Positions 1-6,910 of a stretch of DNA of 7,945 bases are shown here, one piece after another (the stretch's first letter is position 1; every line of letters starts with the position of its first letter). Below the pieces are notes generated by a model. It ran no database searches. It was not told the DNA's origin and was given only the letters and a program-made list of their open reading frames with translations. The DNA is taken from assembly GCA_004375725.1 (NCBI GenBank), contig SOKS01000008.1, forward strand, positions 1 to 7,945. The letters are read 5' to 3'. The translations under genes and the position numbers were made by a program. Source of the DNA: Dehalococcoidia bacterium. GTDB taxonomy: Bacteria > Chloroflexota > Dehalococcoidia > Dehalococcoidales > RBG-16-60-22.

Positions 1-267
1 TTCATTCATTTTAGAGAAATCTTCTGCCTTGACCAGAAACACGGTGGCCTTGACCACGTCGTCCATTGACGCGCCGGCCGCCTCCAGGACTCTCTTCATA
101 TTATCCAGCACCTGCCTGGTCTGAGCTTCAACTCCTGCCAGTTTTTTACCCTGGCTATCGACATGCCCAACCTGACCGGAGACAAAAATGTAGTCACCTG
201 CTTTTATTGCCGGAGAGTAAGGAACGCCGGGAAGTGCCGTGGGCACCATGATAACTTTCTTGGCCAT
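1..267 (-). CDS. RidA-family (YjgF/YER057c/UK114) protein, 3' end beyond the window
   Basis: RidA-family proteins are small cytosolic trimers. The best-known members hydrolyse reactive enamine/imine intermediates to ketoacids and ammonia; others have unknown or catabolic roles. The first 89 residues are visible of a family length near 125-130. They show the usual landmarks: YSPAIKAG (7-24 region), the FVSGQVG strand (28-34), an EAQTRQVLDNMKRVLEAAG helix (47-65), then DDVVKATVFL and a DFSKMNE ending at the window edge. The conserved substrate-binding arginine lies in the missing C-terminal part, so archetypal imine deaminase activity cannot be judged. The ATG at 267 has a perfect AAGGAGG (274-280) at 6-7 nt spacing. 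It starts 28 bp after the upstream FadH-like gene ends, so it is probably the third gene of the AOR operon. Family assignment is secure; substrate is unknown. Confidence 0.9.
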   Translation of the reverse strand, partial: MAKKVIMVPTALPGVPYSPAIKAGDYIFVSGQVGHVDSQGKKLAGVEAQTRQVLDNMKRVLEAAGASMDDVVKATVFLVKAEDFSKMNE

Positions 268-295
268 GACACACCTCCTTATAAATTATTGACTG

Positions 296-2212
296 TTATA
301 TCTTCTGGCCGGTACGAAACCCCTCACTTATGGCGTCACGAATGGTACGTGGTTCAACGCAGTCGCCAACGCAATAGACTTCCGAGACCTTGTCTTTAAT
401 CGCCTTATAGAGCGCAGTATCCGACACAAACCCCGCCGCGAGCACCACGGTATCGGCTTCTATCGTCCTTTTTTCACCATCTTTGGTGGTTATGATGACG
501 CCCTCAGGGCTGACACCGTCGTACCTGACCTCACGGAGCAGGGTCACGCCTTTGTCCAGAAGTCGACTGAGGAAAAAGTCACGGTTGCCGGGGCCGACGT
601 TGGTCGCCATCTCGGCGCCACGTCGCATCACGGTAACCTGCTTGCCCTGGTCAGCCAGGAATTCGGCCGTTTCACACCCCACCAGCTCACCGCCAATTAT
701 GGCCACCTTCTGGCCAACCTCGACCTTCCCTTCCAGAACGTCTCCCGCCTGGACGGCCTGAGCTTTGTCCAGTCCGGAAATATCGGGAACGAATGGCTTA
801 ACACCGGTGCCCACAACCACCGCGTCAGGGTTGAATTCAGCAACTGCGGTCGCGGTGGCTTCTTTGCCAGGCTGAATCTCGACGCCTAGTTTCTGCAACT
901 GCGTCTCCAGATATTTGTAAAGCGGGGCGATTCTATCCTTGTGCGGTGGTATCGCCGCCTGGACGAGCTGCCCGCCGAGGCGCGATTCTTTTTCCCACAG
1001 CGTTACCTGATGGCCCCGCAGGGCAGCGACCCTCGCCGCTTCCATGCCCGCCGGTCCGCCGCCAACAACGAGTACCTTCTTGGGCCTGGCTGCGGGCACA
1101 ATCTCGCTTTCCTTCTCACGTCCCAGGGCAGCGTTTGCCGAGCAGCGTATGCCCACCACCGCCGGGTTGCGCAGGTCATCGCGGCAGCCATTACAGATGA
1201 TGCAGGGGGTTATATCCTCCGTCTTGCCCGAGGCCACTTTATTCGACCATTCCGCGTCCGCCAGCATTGCCTTACCGATAGCGATAAGGTCCGCTTTTCC
1301 TTCCTTCAGCATCCGCTCTCCGTCCTCAGAAGTGATACGGCCGACGGCAATTACCGGAATTGAGACCGCCTTCTTGATCCCTTCCGCCAGCTCTTCAAGA
1401 ATCGCCGGGACAAAGGTAGGCGTGGTACGGTTTACCGGTGTTGTCGGCCCCCAGGATGATACGTGGATCGCCGCCAGACCGGCATCCTGTGCCAGACGCG
1501 CCGTTTGCCTGGCGTCCTCCAGAGTTATGCCCTCCACCCCGTATTCCTTGCCATCCATGCGGCACCAGACAGGATAGTCCTCGCCAACTGCCTCTTTCAC
1601 AGCCGCGATTATTTCCAGGAGAAAACGGGCTCGGCGGTGTAAACCCCCGCCATACTCATCATCCCGTTTATTTGAAGTCGGCGACAGGAACTGGTCAATG
1701 AGGTAGCCGTGCGCGGCGTGAAGTTCCACTCCATCAAAGCCAGCTTTCTGGGCCCGGATGGCAGCCTCAGCAAAGTAGGCGACAGTTTCGGCAATCTCCT
1801 CAACCGTCATCTCCCTGGGCATCTCACCACCGGCCATGGGTAGCGGGGACGGGGCAACGGGCTGCAGGCCGCTCAAAGCCTCTTTAGCCTGGCGGCCGCC
1901 ATGGTGGAGCTGAACGGCAATTTTGGCGCCGTGCCTGTGGACCGTGTCAGTCAGTTCGCTCAATTTGGGAATGAATTTATCGTCGCTGATGCCGAGCTGG
2001 TTGGCAAAAGCCCACCCCTGCCGGTGAACATAGGTCGCCTCCACGATAATCAGCCCCGCACCGCCCCGGGCACGTGCTTCGTAGTAATCCTTGGTACGCT
2101 CGGTGACAAAACCATCATCGGCGGCGTATCTGGTGACCATCGGGGGCATGACAACCCGATTTTTAAGCTCCATACGCCCGATGCGGATCGGTTCCCAGAG
2201 TTTTCCGCTCAT
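296..2212 (-). CDS. FadH/enoate-reductase-like NADH:flavin oxidoreductase (old yellow enzyme family, Fe-S/FMN/FAD)
   Basis: This 638-residue protein has the full layout of 2,4-dienoyl-CoA reductase, 2-enoate reductase and the bile-acid enzymes BaiCD/BaiH. Residues 1-330 form an FMN TIM barrel with the OYE signature HAAHGYLIDQFLSP (165-178; H165, H168 and Y170 are the likely active-site residues) and NKRDDEYGG (181-189). Cysteines 337, 340, 343 and 357 should bind a 4Fe-4S cluster. An FAD-binding Rossmann motif GGGPAG is at 384-389 and an NAD(P)H-type motif GGELVG at 507-512; VGDCVEP (615-621) is the usual C-terminal FAD motif. The ATG at 2212 has AAGGAGGT about 10 nt upstream. The family moves electrons from NAD(P)H through FAD and Fe-S to FMN to reduce activated C=C bonds, in the cytosol. 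It follows the AOR gene by 40 bp, suggesting both act on one unsaturated or carboxylic substrate. Exact substrate cannot be read. Oddities: Cys spacing one residue shorter than in FadH, and E509 in the dinucleotide motif. Confidence 0.93.
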   Translation of the reverse strand: MSGKLWEPIRIGRMELKNRVVMPPMVTRYAADDGFVTERTKDYYEARARGGAGLIIVEATYVHRQGWAFANQLGISDDKFIPKLSELTDTVHRHGAKIAVQLHHGGRQAKEALSGLQPVAPSPLPMAGGEMPREMTVEEIAETVAYFAEAAIRAQKAGFDGVELHAAHGYLIDQFLSPTSNKRDDEYGGGLHRRARFLLEIIAAVKEAVGEDYPVWCRMDGKEYGVEGITLEDARQTARLAQDAGLAAIHVSSWGPTTPVNRTTPTFVPAILEELAEGIKKAVSIPVIAVGRITSEDGERMLKEGKADLIAIGKAMLADAEWSNKVASGKTEDITPCIICNGCRDDLRNPAVVGIRCSANAALGREKESEIVPAARPKKVLVVGGGPAGMEAARVAALRGHQVTLWEKESRLGGQLVQAAIPPHKDRIAPLYKYLETQLQKLGVEIQPGKEATATAVAEFNPDAVVVGTGVKPFVPDISGLDKAQAVQAGDVLEGKVEVGQKVAIIGGELVGCETAEFLADQGKQVTVMRRGAEMATNVGPGNRDFFLSRLLDKGVTLLREVRYDGVSPEGVIITTKDGEKRTIEADTVVLAAGFVSDTALYKAIKDKVSEVYCVGDCVEPRTIRDAISEGFRTGQKI

Positions 2213-2252
2213 AGCAGCTTCACCTCCTTGATTCAGCTACTCAGGTATTATC

Positions 2253-4133
2253 TTATTTTGCAGGCAGCTGCGATGCCGCCCATTCAATACCCAGTTCTCC
2301 AAGTCTGCCAGGTGTCGGTACCCCATTGGGCCAGCCCATCATCTGGTAATAAAGCGCTTTGCCTTCCTCAAAAGCCTTGGGGTCAAGCGCTACCTTGAGC
2401 GGCCCGGAAGGCTGGGGAGAGAAGAAACGCTTCGGCATGGTATCATCTTTAGCCGTGAAACCCTCTCTCAGGTTGAAGACCCGCGCCATGTTCACCGCCC
2501 GTTCACCCACCTTCATCAGCTCGAAGAACGTGGTGTCCCAGCCGGTCACCGCTCTGACCAGTTGCGTGAGACGCTCCAGGCCAACAAAGCTCAGTGACAT
2601 GACAAAGTAGCAGCAGACCGCACAGTTGAGGAAGTGCATATATTCAGAGTAATACTTGAGCAATCGGATTTTGGCCGGGGACAGGTCATCGGCCGCCATC
2701 GGCTCCAGTATGCCAATCGGGTATAATGCCTCCAGCATCGGCCCTATATTTGTATAGACCGTGTCGTGGATATTTTGGCAGTGGTCGGCACCGGTCGGGG
2801 ATATGGCATAGCCAACGCCCAGGCCCTGCTTCAGACGTGGCTCATGCATGGGCAGTTCCTGTCCCTTGATGTGCATCGCATATTCCTCGGCCGCCGGCCC
2901 GAGCTTCTTGGCCACCCGCGCCACACCCTCGGCCAGTGTGTCGCCGAAGCCCTGGCGCAGCGCAATCTGCTCGACCAACTGCACCATAGCTTCGGTACTG
3001 CCGAAGCGGAGCTCTATGCCTCCAGTATCTTTGGTACTCAGCAGCCCGTTTTCAAAACACTCCATGGCGAAGGCGATGGTCGCCCCACAGGAGATAGTGT
3101 CCAAACCATAGGCATTTGCCAGCTCATTTCCCTTGGAGATGGCCGGCAGGTCAGTTATGCCGCAATCAGGGCCGAAGGCAGCAATCGTTTCATATTCGGG
3201 ACCGCCGTATTGCGGGTCAACGACATAGGGCTTATCCACCTTCACCTCGCGCTTGCACTGTACCGGGCAGGCAAAGCAAGCCCTTCGCTTCACGAAAATA
3301 GTGTCCAGCATGGCCTGTCCGTCTATCTTATTGGCACCCTCAATGGAGCCAAGCTTGAAATTAAGCGTCGGTAGACCCCCCACCGGATTAAGAACCGCGA
3401 CTACCCGTGCCGTGCCAAAATCATGCATCCCTTTATTGGTTATCGGCGTGTTATCCGCAATCCACTTGGCAATTTCCTTGAAGGTCGTGGCATCAGCGAT
3501 TGACACGCGCTGGTGCCCGCGGACGGCTATCGCCTTCAGTTTTTTTGAACCCATCACCGCGCCCATGCCCGTCCGGCCAGCGGCGGCATCAAGGTCATTC
3601 ATAACACAGGCGAACCTGACCAGGTTCTCTCCGCCGGGCCCAATATAGGCCACCTTGATCTGCCGGTCGCCAAGCTCTTCGCGGATGGTATTCTGACACT
3701 CCAACGTCTTCATCCCCCACAAATGGCGAGCGTCTTTGAGTTCGGCCTTGCCATCCTGGATATAAAGATAGACCGGTTTCTCTGCCTTACCCTCTATGAT
3801 GATGGCGTCAAAGCCGGCCATTTTCAGTTCCGCGCCCCAGTAGCCTCCGGAGTCAGCCTCGCCAAACCCCCCGGTGAGCGGCGATTTGCCACCTACGCTG
3901 TGCCGACCACAACCTCCGGCTGGCACCCCGGTCAGCGGTCCAGCGGCAAAGATGAGCTTGTTATCCGGGCTCAGGGGCTCAACACCAGGTTTAAGTTCCT
4001 TCAGCAGGAAATAGCCAATAAAGCCGGACCCACCAAAATACTGCCGATAGAAATTCTCTGGATACTCTTCCGTCTTGACACGTCCTGAGGAAAGATCGAC
4101 TCTTAAAATCTTGCCGTTGTACCCGTTTGGCAT
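2253..4133 (-). CDS. Aldehyde ferredoxin oxidoreductase (AOR), tungstopterin enzyme
   Basis: A full-length AOR family protein of 626 residues (family about 600-630). AORs are cytosolic, usually oxygen-sensitive enzymes carrying a tungsten bis-pterin and a 4Fe-4S cluster. They interconvert aldehydes and carboxylic acids with ferredoxin. Seen here: the N-terminal start NGYNGKILRVDL with FGGSGFIGYFLL (33-44), the pterin-binding stretch GRHSVGGKSPLTGGFGEADSGG (76-97), cluster cysteines C286-x2-C289-x3-C293, the first pterin motif NAYGLDTIS (340-348), and KGQELPMHEPR (423-433) followed by SPTGADHC (445-452). The fourth cluster cysteine should be C508, but the DxxGLC motif expected there reads NCAVCC (503-508). 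The ATG at 4133 has GAGGAGG (4140-4146) at 6 nt. It is the first gene of the leftward operon. The family also includes benzoyl-CoA-reductase-type BamB and other uncharacterised branches, so the substrate is open. Confidence 0.93.
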   Translation of the reverse strand: MPNGYNGKILRVDLSSGRVKTEEYPENFYRQYFGGSGFIGYFLLKELKPGVEPLSPDNKLIFAAGPLTGVPAGGCGRHSVGGKSPLTGGFGEADSGGYWGAELKMAGFDAIIIEGKAEKPVYLYIQDGKAELKDARHLWGMKTLECQNTIREELGDRQIKVAYIGPGGENLVRFACVMNDLDAAAGRTGMGAVMGSKKLKAIAVRGHQRVSIADATTFKEIAKWIADNTPITNKGMHDFGTARVVAVLNPVGGLPTLNFKLGSIEGANKIDGQAMLDTIFVKRRACFACPVQCKREVKVDKPYVVDPQYGGPEYETIAAFGPDCGITDLPAISKGNELANAYGLDTISCGATIAFAMECFENGLLSTKDTGGIELRFGSTEAMVQLVEQIALRQGFGDTLAEGVARVAKKLGPAAEEYAMHIKGQELPMHEPRLKQGLGVGYAISPTGADHCQNIHDTVYTNIGPMLEALYPIGILEPMAADDLSPAKIRLLKYYSEYMHFLNCAVCCYFVMSLSFVGLERLTQLVRAVTGWDTTFFELMKVGERAVNMARVFNLREGFTAKDDTMPKRFFSPQPSGPLKVALDPKAFEEGKALYYQMMGWPNGVPTPGRLGELGIEWAASQLPAK

Positions 4134-4159
4134 AAGTTACCTCCTCATTGAAAAATCTC

Positions 4160-4195
4160 GTCCATTAGTATAAGGCATAGACCAGAAACCCGCAA
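4160..4195 (-). promoter_or_regulatory. Candidate promoter of the AOR-FadH-like-RidA operon
   Basis: Read on the minus strand, TTGCGG (4195-4190) lies 17 bp before TATACT (4172-4167). The latter matches the -10 consensus at five of six positions; the -35 matches at three, including TTG. Transcription would start near 4160 and give a leader of about 27 nt holding the strong GAGGAGG ribosome site of the AOR gene. Spacing and position fit well, but this is pattern matching by eye. Confidence 0.45.
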
Positions 4196-4245
4196 CAATA
4201 GAAAAAGACTAACGTGAGCCAACTGGAAGACAAGCGCGGTTTATA

Positions 4246-4254
4246 TGATATAAT
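4246..4254 (+). promoter_or_regulatory. Extended -10 promoter for the LarA pair, inside an AT-rich inverted repeat
   Basis: TGATATAAT combines a TGn extension (4246-4248) with a perfect TATAAT (4249-4254). Such promoters work with a poor -35, and none is convincing here (best is TGGAAG at 4224-4229, 19-bp spacing). The start would be near 4261, leaving a leader of about 98 nt. The -10 sits inside an inverted repeat, TTATAT (4241-4246) and ATATAA (4253-4258), with a 6-bp spacer. This could be a repressor site, or simply AT-rich promoter sequence. Confidence 0.5.
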
Positions 4255-4260
4255 ATAAAG

Positions 4261-4292
4261 ACGGCCGCAGTAGCGGATATGTTTCAGGCCGT
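4261..4292 (+). promoter_or_regulatory. Leader hairpins upstream of the first LarA gene
   Basis: Starting at the predicted transcript start, ACGGCC (4261-4266) can pair with GGCCGT (4287-4292). Alternatively CCGC (4265-4268) pairs with GCGG (4273-4276) around an AGTA loop. The two stems share bases 4265-4266 and cannot form together. A further short pairing, CGGA (4274-4277) with TCCG (4317-4320), would sit directly before five T residues (4321-4325), like a weak attenuator. All stems are short, so a regulatory role is only a suggestion. No known riboswitch class was recognised. Confidence 0.3.
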
Positions 4293-4358
4293 ATAGCACC
4301 AAAGAAGAGGAAACTGTCCGTTTTTGAGCCATACTGCGCATTGCCAGATTAGTTCATA

Positions 4359-5600
4359 ATGGTAAATATACTCAGACTGCCGCAGCTCGCCTGTGACGAA
4401 ACGAAAGCGCTGGCACTGCCCCTCCCCGATGACTGGCAAATCGAGACGGGCTATATGGCTGGTTACAATCGCCCTGCTTTAAAACGGGAAGAGGTGAGAA
4501 CGGCTCTCTGCGGACCAACCGGTGCTCCGAGACTGCGAGAACTGGCCAGAGGGAAAAAGGAAGCGGTCATTCTCTTTGATGACCAGACGCGAGTAACCAG
4601 AATAGCCGAGATAGCACCTCTCGTCCTTGAAGAACTGGCCGCCGCCGGTGTTCCCGATGATAGAGTACGGTTTGTCTGCGCACTGGGTTTACATGGCCCG
4701 ATGTACCGCCGACATTTTATTCAGAAGCTCGGCGAAGATATTGTCTCCCGGTTCCCCGTTTACAACCACAACGCCTTCGGTAACTGCACCTACGCCGGCA
4801 CTACGACCACGTATGAGACGAAAGTGTATATAAACGAAGAGGTAATGAAGTGCGACCTGAAGATTGCCATCGGCTTAGTCGTGCCACACCACATTGCCGG
4901 GTTCAGCGGTGGCGGGAAGATAATTCTGCCCGGCATAGCCTCCTCTGAAACCGTCCAGTATAATCATATGATGGCTCAGAAAAGCCGGGAAAAGCAAAAA
5001 GAGAAGCCGGAAATCGGCATGGCCCTTTACGACCATAACCCTATGCGCCGAGATGTTGCTGAGGCAGCCAGGATGGTAGGCATGGATTTCCTCGTTAACT
5101 GCCTGGTAAATGGGCAGGGGGAGACAGTGTCAGTCCACACCGGTGACCTTATCGCCGCGCATAGTGCCGCCGTGCAGGAAGCGAAAACTCACTACCTGAC
5201 GCCGGAGACAGTGGCAAAGGATATCGTTATCGCCAATGTCTCATCCCCGAACAATGTCACCTCGGTCGGTCTGCTTATCTCCTTTCCTGCGCTGAGAAAC
5301 GGTGGTGACGTGGTCCTTATCGCCAATTACCCCGAGGGCCGCGTCCCTCACTATCTTGGGGGTCGCTGGGGAAAAGATACCTGGGCAGTGCAGCACCGGC
5401 GGGTACAGATACCGGAGAAGGTAAACCGCCTGATTGTCTATAATGAATACCCTCATCCGGGAAGTAACTGGTTTGATGACGACGATAGAATCATTTACTG
5501 CCACCAATGGCAGGAAGTTTTACAGCTCCTCCGGGAAAAACATGGCAGCAATGCCAGGGTTGCCGTTTTCCCCAATGCTGATATACAGTATTGCTTGTAG
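4359..5600 (+). CDS. LarA-family (DUF2088) nickel-pincer protein, paralog 1
   Basis: The 413-residue protein matches the lactate racemase LarA family, cytosolic enzymes that use a nickel-pincer nucleotide (NPN) to racemise or epimerise 2-hydroxyacids by hydride transfer. Counterparts of the Lactiplantibacillus plantarum residues are present at matching spacing: R78 in DDQTR (as R75), H112 (H108), H177 (H174), K187 in GFSGGGK (K184, cofactor anchor) and H203 (H200, Ni ligand). The usual TRPTP motif is TRVTR, and the C-terminal segment that normally carries Tyr and Lys substrate contacts is not recognisable (about 292-306), so lactate is unlikely to be assured as substrate. The ATG at 4359 is fixed by an in-frame stop at 4350-4352 and by matching the start of its paralog, yet it has no Shine-Dalgarno site. 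It is followed after 20 bp by paralog 2. Cofactor genes larB/larC/larE are absent here. Confidence 0.9.
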   Translation: MVNILRLPQLACDETKALALPLPDDWQIETGYMAGYNRPALKREEVRTALCGPTGAPRLRELARGKKEAVILFDDQTRVTRIAEIAPLVLEELAAAGVPDDRVRFVCALGLHGPMYRRHFIQKLGEDIVSRFPVYNHNAFGNCTYAGTTTTYETKVYINEEVMKCDLKIAIGLVVPHHIAGFSGGGKIILPGIASSETVQYNHMMAQKSREKQKEKPEIGMALYDHNPMRRDVAEAARMVGMDFLVNCLVNGQGETVSVHTGDLIAAHSAAVQEAKTHYLTPETVAKDIVIANVSSPNNVTSVGLLISFPALRNGGDVVLIANYPEGRVPHYLGGRWGKDTWAVQHRRVQIPEKVNRLIVYNEYPHPGSNWFDDDDRIIYCHQWQEVLQLLREKHGSNARVAVFPNADIQYCL

Positions 5601-5620
5601 TACGTTAAAAGGAGTCCATA

Positions 5621-6868
5621 ATGTCGAACAAGCTCAGATTGCCACAAATGGCCTGGTACGGCACGAAAGAACTGGAGCTATCTCTGCCAGATAACTGGCA
5701 GGTGGAGATGGGCTACATGACCGGCTATGACCGGCCTGCCCTGAGCCTCGAACAGATTAAAAAAGCAGTCACCGGCAAACTGATTGGCACATCGCCGCTT
5801 CGCGAACTGGCCATGGGAAAGAAAGAGGTAGTCATCATCTTCGACGATATGACCAGGGTAACCCGCGCGGCGGAAATTGTCCCCTTTGTGCTCGAAGAGC
5901 TGGCCGCCGCCGGCATTCCTGACAGCAATATCCGCTTTATTGCCGCGCTGGGCTGCCACGGCGCCATGAATCGACTCGACTTCGTAAAGAAACTGGGCGA
6001 GGAGACGCTGGCCCGCTTCCCGGTCTACAACCACAACCCCTATGCCAACTGCACGTACGTCGGTACTACGAAGACCTATGGAACCAAAATCTACGTAAAT
6101 GACGAGGTAATGAAGTGCGACCTTAAAATCGCCATCGGCTCGGTGGTGCCCCATCCCAGTACCGGCTTTGGCGGGGGCGGGAAAATCATCCTCCCCGGGG
6201 TGACTTCATTCGAGGCCATCGAACATAACCACAAGATGTTCCGCCAGGCTCAACTGGCGAAAGGGCCTCAGTACACGGGTCACGGCGTCTACGACGGTAA
6301 CCTGGGACGTCTGGACATAGAAGAGGCAGGCGATTTTGCCGGCCTTGACGTCCTCATCAACTGCGTAGTCAATATGTGGGGGGAAACAGTGGCCGTCTAT
6401 GCCGGAGCGTTGAGACCGGCCTATGAAGAAGCGGTTAAGGAAGCAAAGCAGCACTATCTGACGCCAAAGCTGGCCAATAAAGATATCGTCATCGCCAATG
6501 CCTTCGCCAAGGCGAACGAAGCCTGGATCGGCCTGTCCATCACCTTTCCAGCACTCAAGCCCGAGGGAGGAGATATCGTCGTTATCGCCAACCACCCGGA
6601 GGGACAGGTAACGCACTACCTTTTGGGGCCATTCGGGGAGACAATCTGGGGTCCGCTGCGAAAGGAACGTAAAATTCCCTCTCAGGTCAACCGCCTCATC
6701 GTCTTCACTGAATATCCTGACCTCCAGAGTTGCTGCTGGTTCGGTGGCAGGGACAGGGCAATATTTTTACACCGATGGGATGACGTCCTGAAGGTGCTTC
6801 AAGAAAAGAATGGCAATGGTGCTGCCGTTGCCGTTTATCCCAACGCCGAAATTCAGTACAGCCCGTAA
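5621..6868 (+). CDS. LarA-family (DUF2088) nickel-pincer protein, paralog 2
   Basis: A 415-residue paralog of the preceding gene, with 29 of the first 50 residues identical by eye and long shared blocks such as RFPVYNHN and the stretch DEVMKCDLKIAIG. Presumed NPN/Ni residues are intact: R79 in DDMTRVTR, H113, H178, K188 and H204. It differs around the cofactor lysine (TGFGGGGK where paralog 1 has AGFSGGGK) and after the first active-site histidine (GCHGAMN against GLHGPMY). It also has a different C-terminal contact segment with several aromatic residues (AWIG, 301-304; CCWFGG, 371-376). The ATG at 5621 has AAAAGGAG (ending about 8 nt upstream), a much better ribosome site than paralog 1, so translation of the two may differ. 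Either a second enzyme with another substrate or a partner subunit is possible. The pair clearly arose by tandem duplication. Confidence 0.9.
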   Translation: MSNKLRLPQMAWYGTKELELSLPDNWQVEMGYMTGYDRPALSLEQIKKAVTGKLIGTSPLRELAMGKKEVVIIFDDMTRVTRAAEIVPFVLEELAAAGIPDSNIRFIAALGCHGAMNRLDFVKKLGEETLARFPVYNHNPYANCTYVGTTKTYGTKIYVNDEVMKCDLKIAIGSVVPHPSTGFGGGGKIILPGVTSFEAIEHNHKMFRQAQLAKGPQYTGHGVYDGNLGRLDIEEAGDFAGLDVLINCVVNMWGETVAVYAGALRPAYEEAVKEAKQHYLTPKLANKDIVIANAFAKANEAWIGLSITFPALKPEGGDIVVIANHPEGQVTHYLLGPFGETIWGPLRKERKIPSQVNRLIVFTEYPDLQSCCWFGGRDRAIFLHRWDDVLKVLQEKNGNGAAVAVYPNAEIQYSP

Positions 6869-6876
6869 TCGATGCC

Positions 6877-6899
6877 TGAGAGCACGCGGTCTCACTTTT
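6877..6899 (+). terminator. Weak candidate terminator after the LarA pair
   Basis: In the 42-bp gap between the convergent genes, TGAGA (6877-6881) pairs with TCTCA (6890-6894) around an 8-nt loop and is followed by CTTTTA. The stem is only 5 bp and the T run has four bases, so efficiency would be modest. On the minus strand the same stem has no T tract, so it would not terminate the ferritin-like gene. Confidence 0.3.
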
Positions 6900-6910
6900 A
6901 GGGGTTACCA

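Noticed and set aside
1044..1577. A 177-codon open frame on the plus strand
   Set aside because: Antisense to the FadH-like gene; serine/proline-rich composition is typical of a shadow frame in GC-rich coding DNA.
2766..3374. A 202-codon open frame on the plus strand
   Set aside because: It lies wholly opposite the AOR gene, which has unmistakable family motifs; the encoded peptide shows no family resemblance and no ribosome site.
4261..4358. Nickel/cobalt riboswitch in the LarA leader
   Set aside because: Attractive because LarA needs nickel, but the long four-helix pattern and conserved purine-rich loops of that class are not present.
5601..5620. Possible separate promoter between the LarA paralogs
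   Set aside because: The gap is only 20 bp and is taken up by the ribosome site of paralog 2; no -10-like sequence is credible there.
5678..6154. A 158-codon open frame on the minus strand
   Set aside because: Antisense to LarA paralog 2 and without recognisable motifs or a ribosome site.
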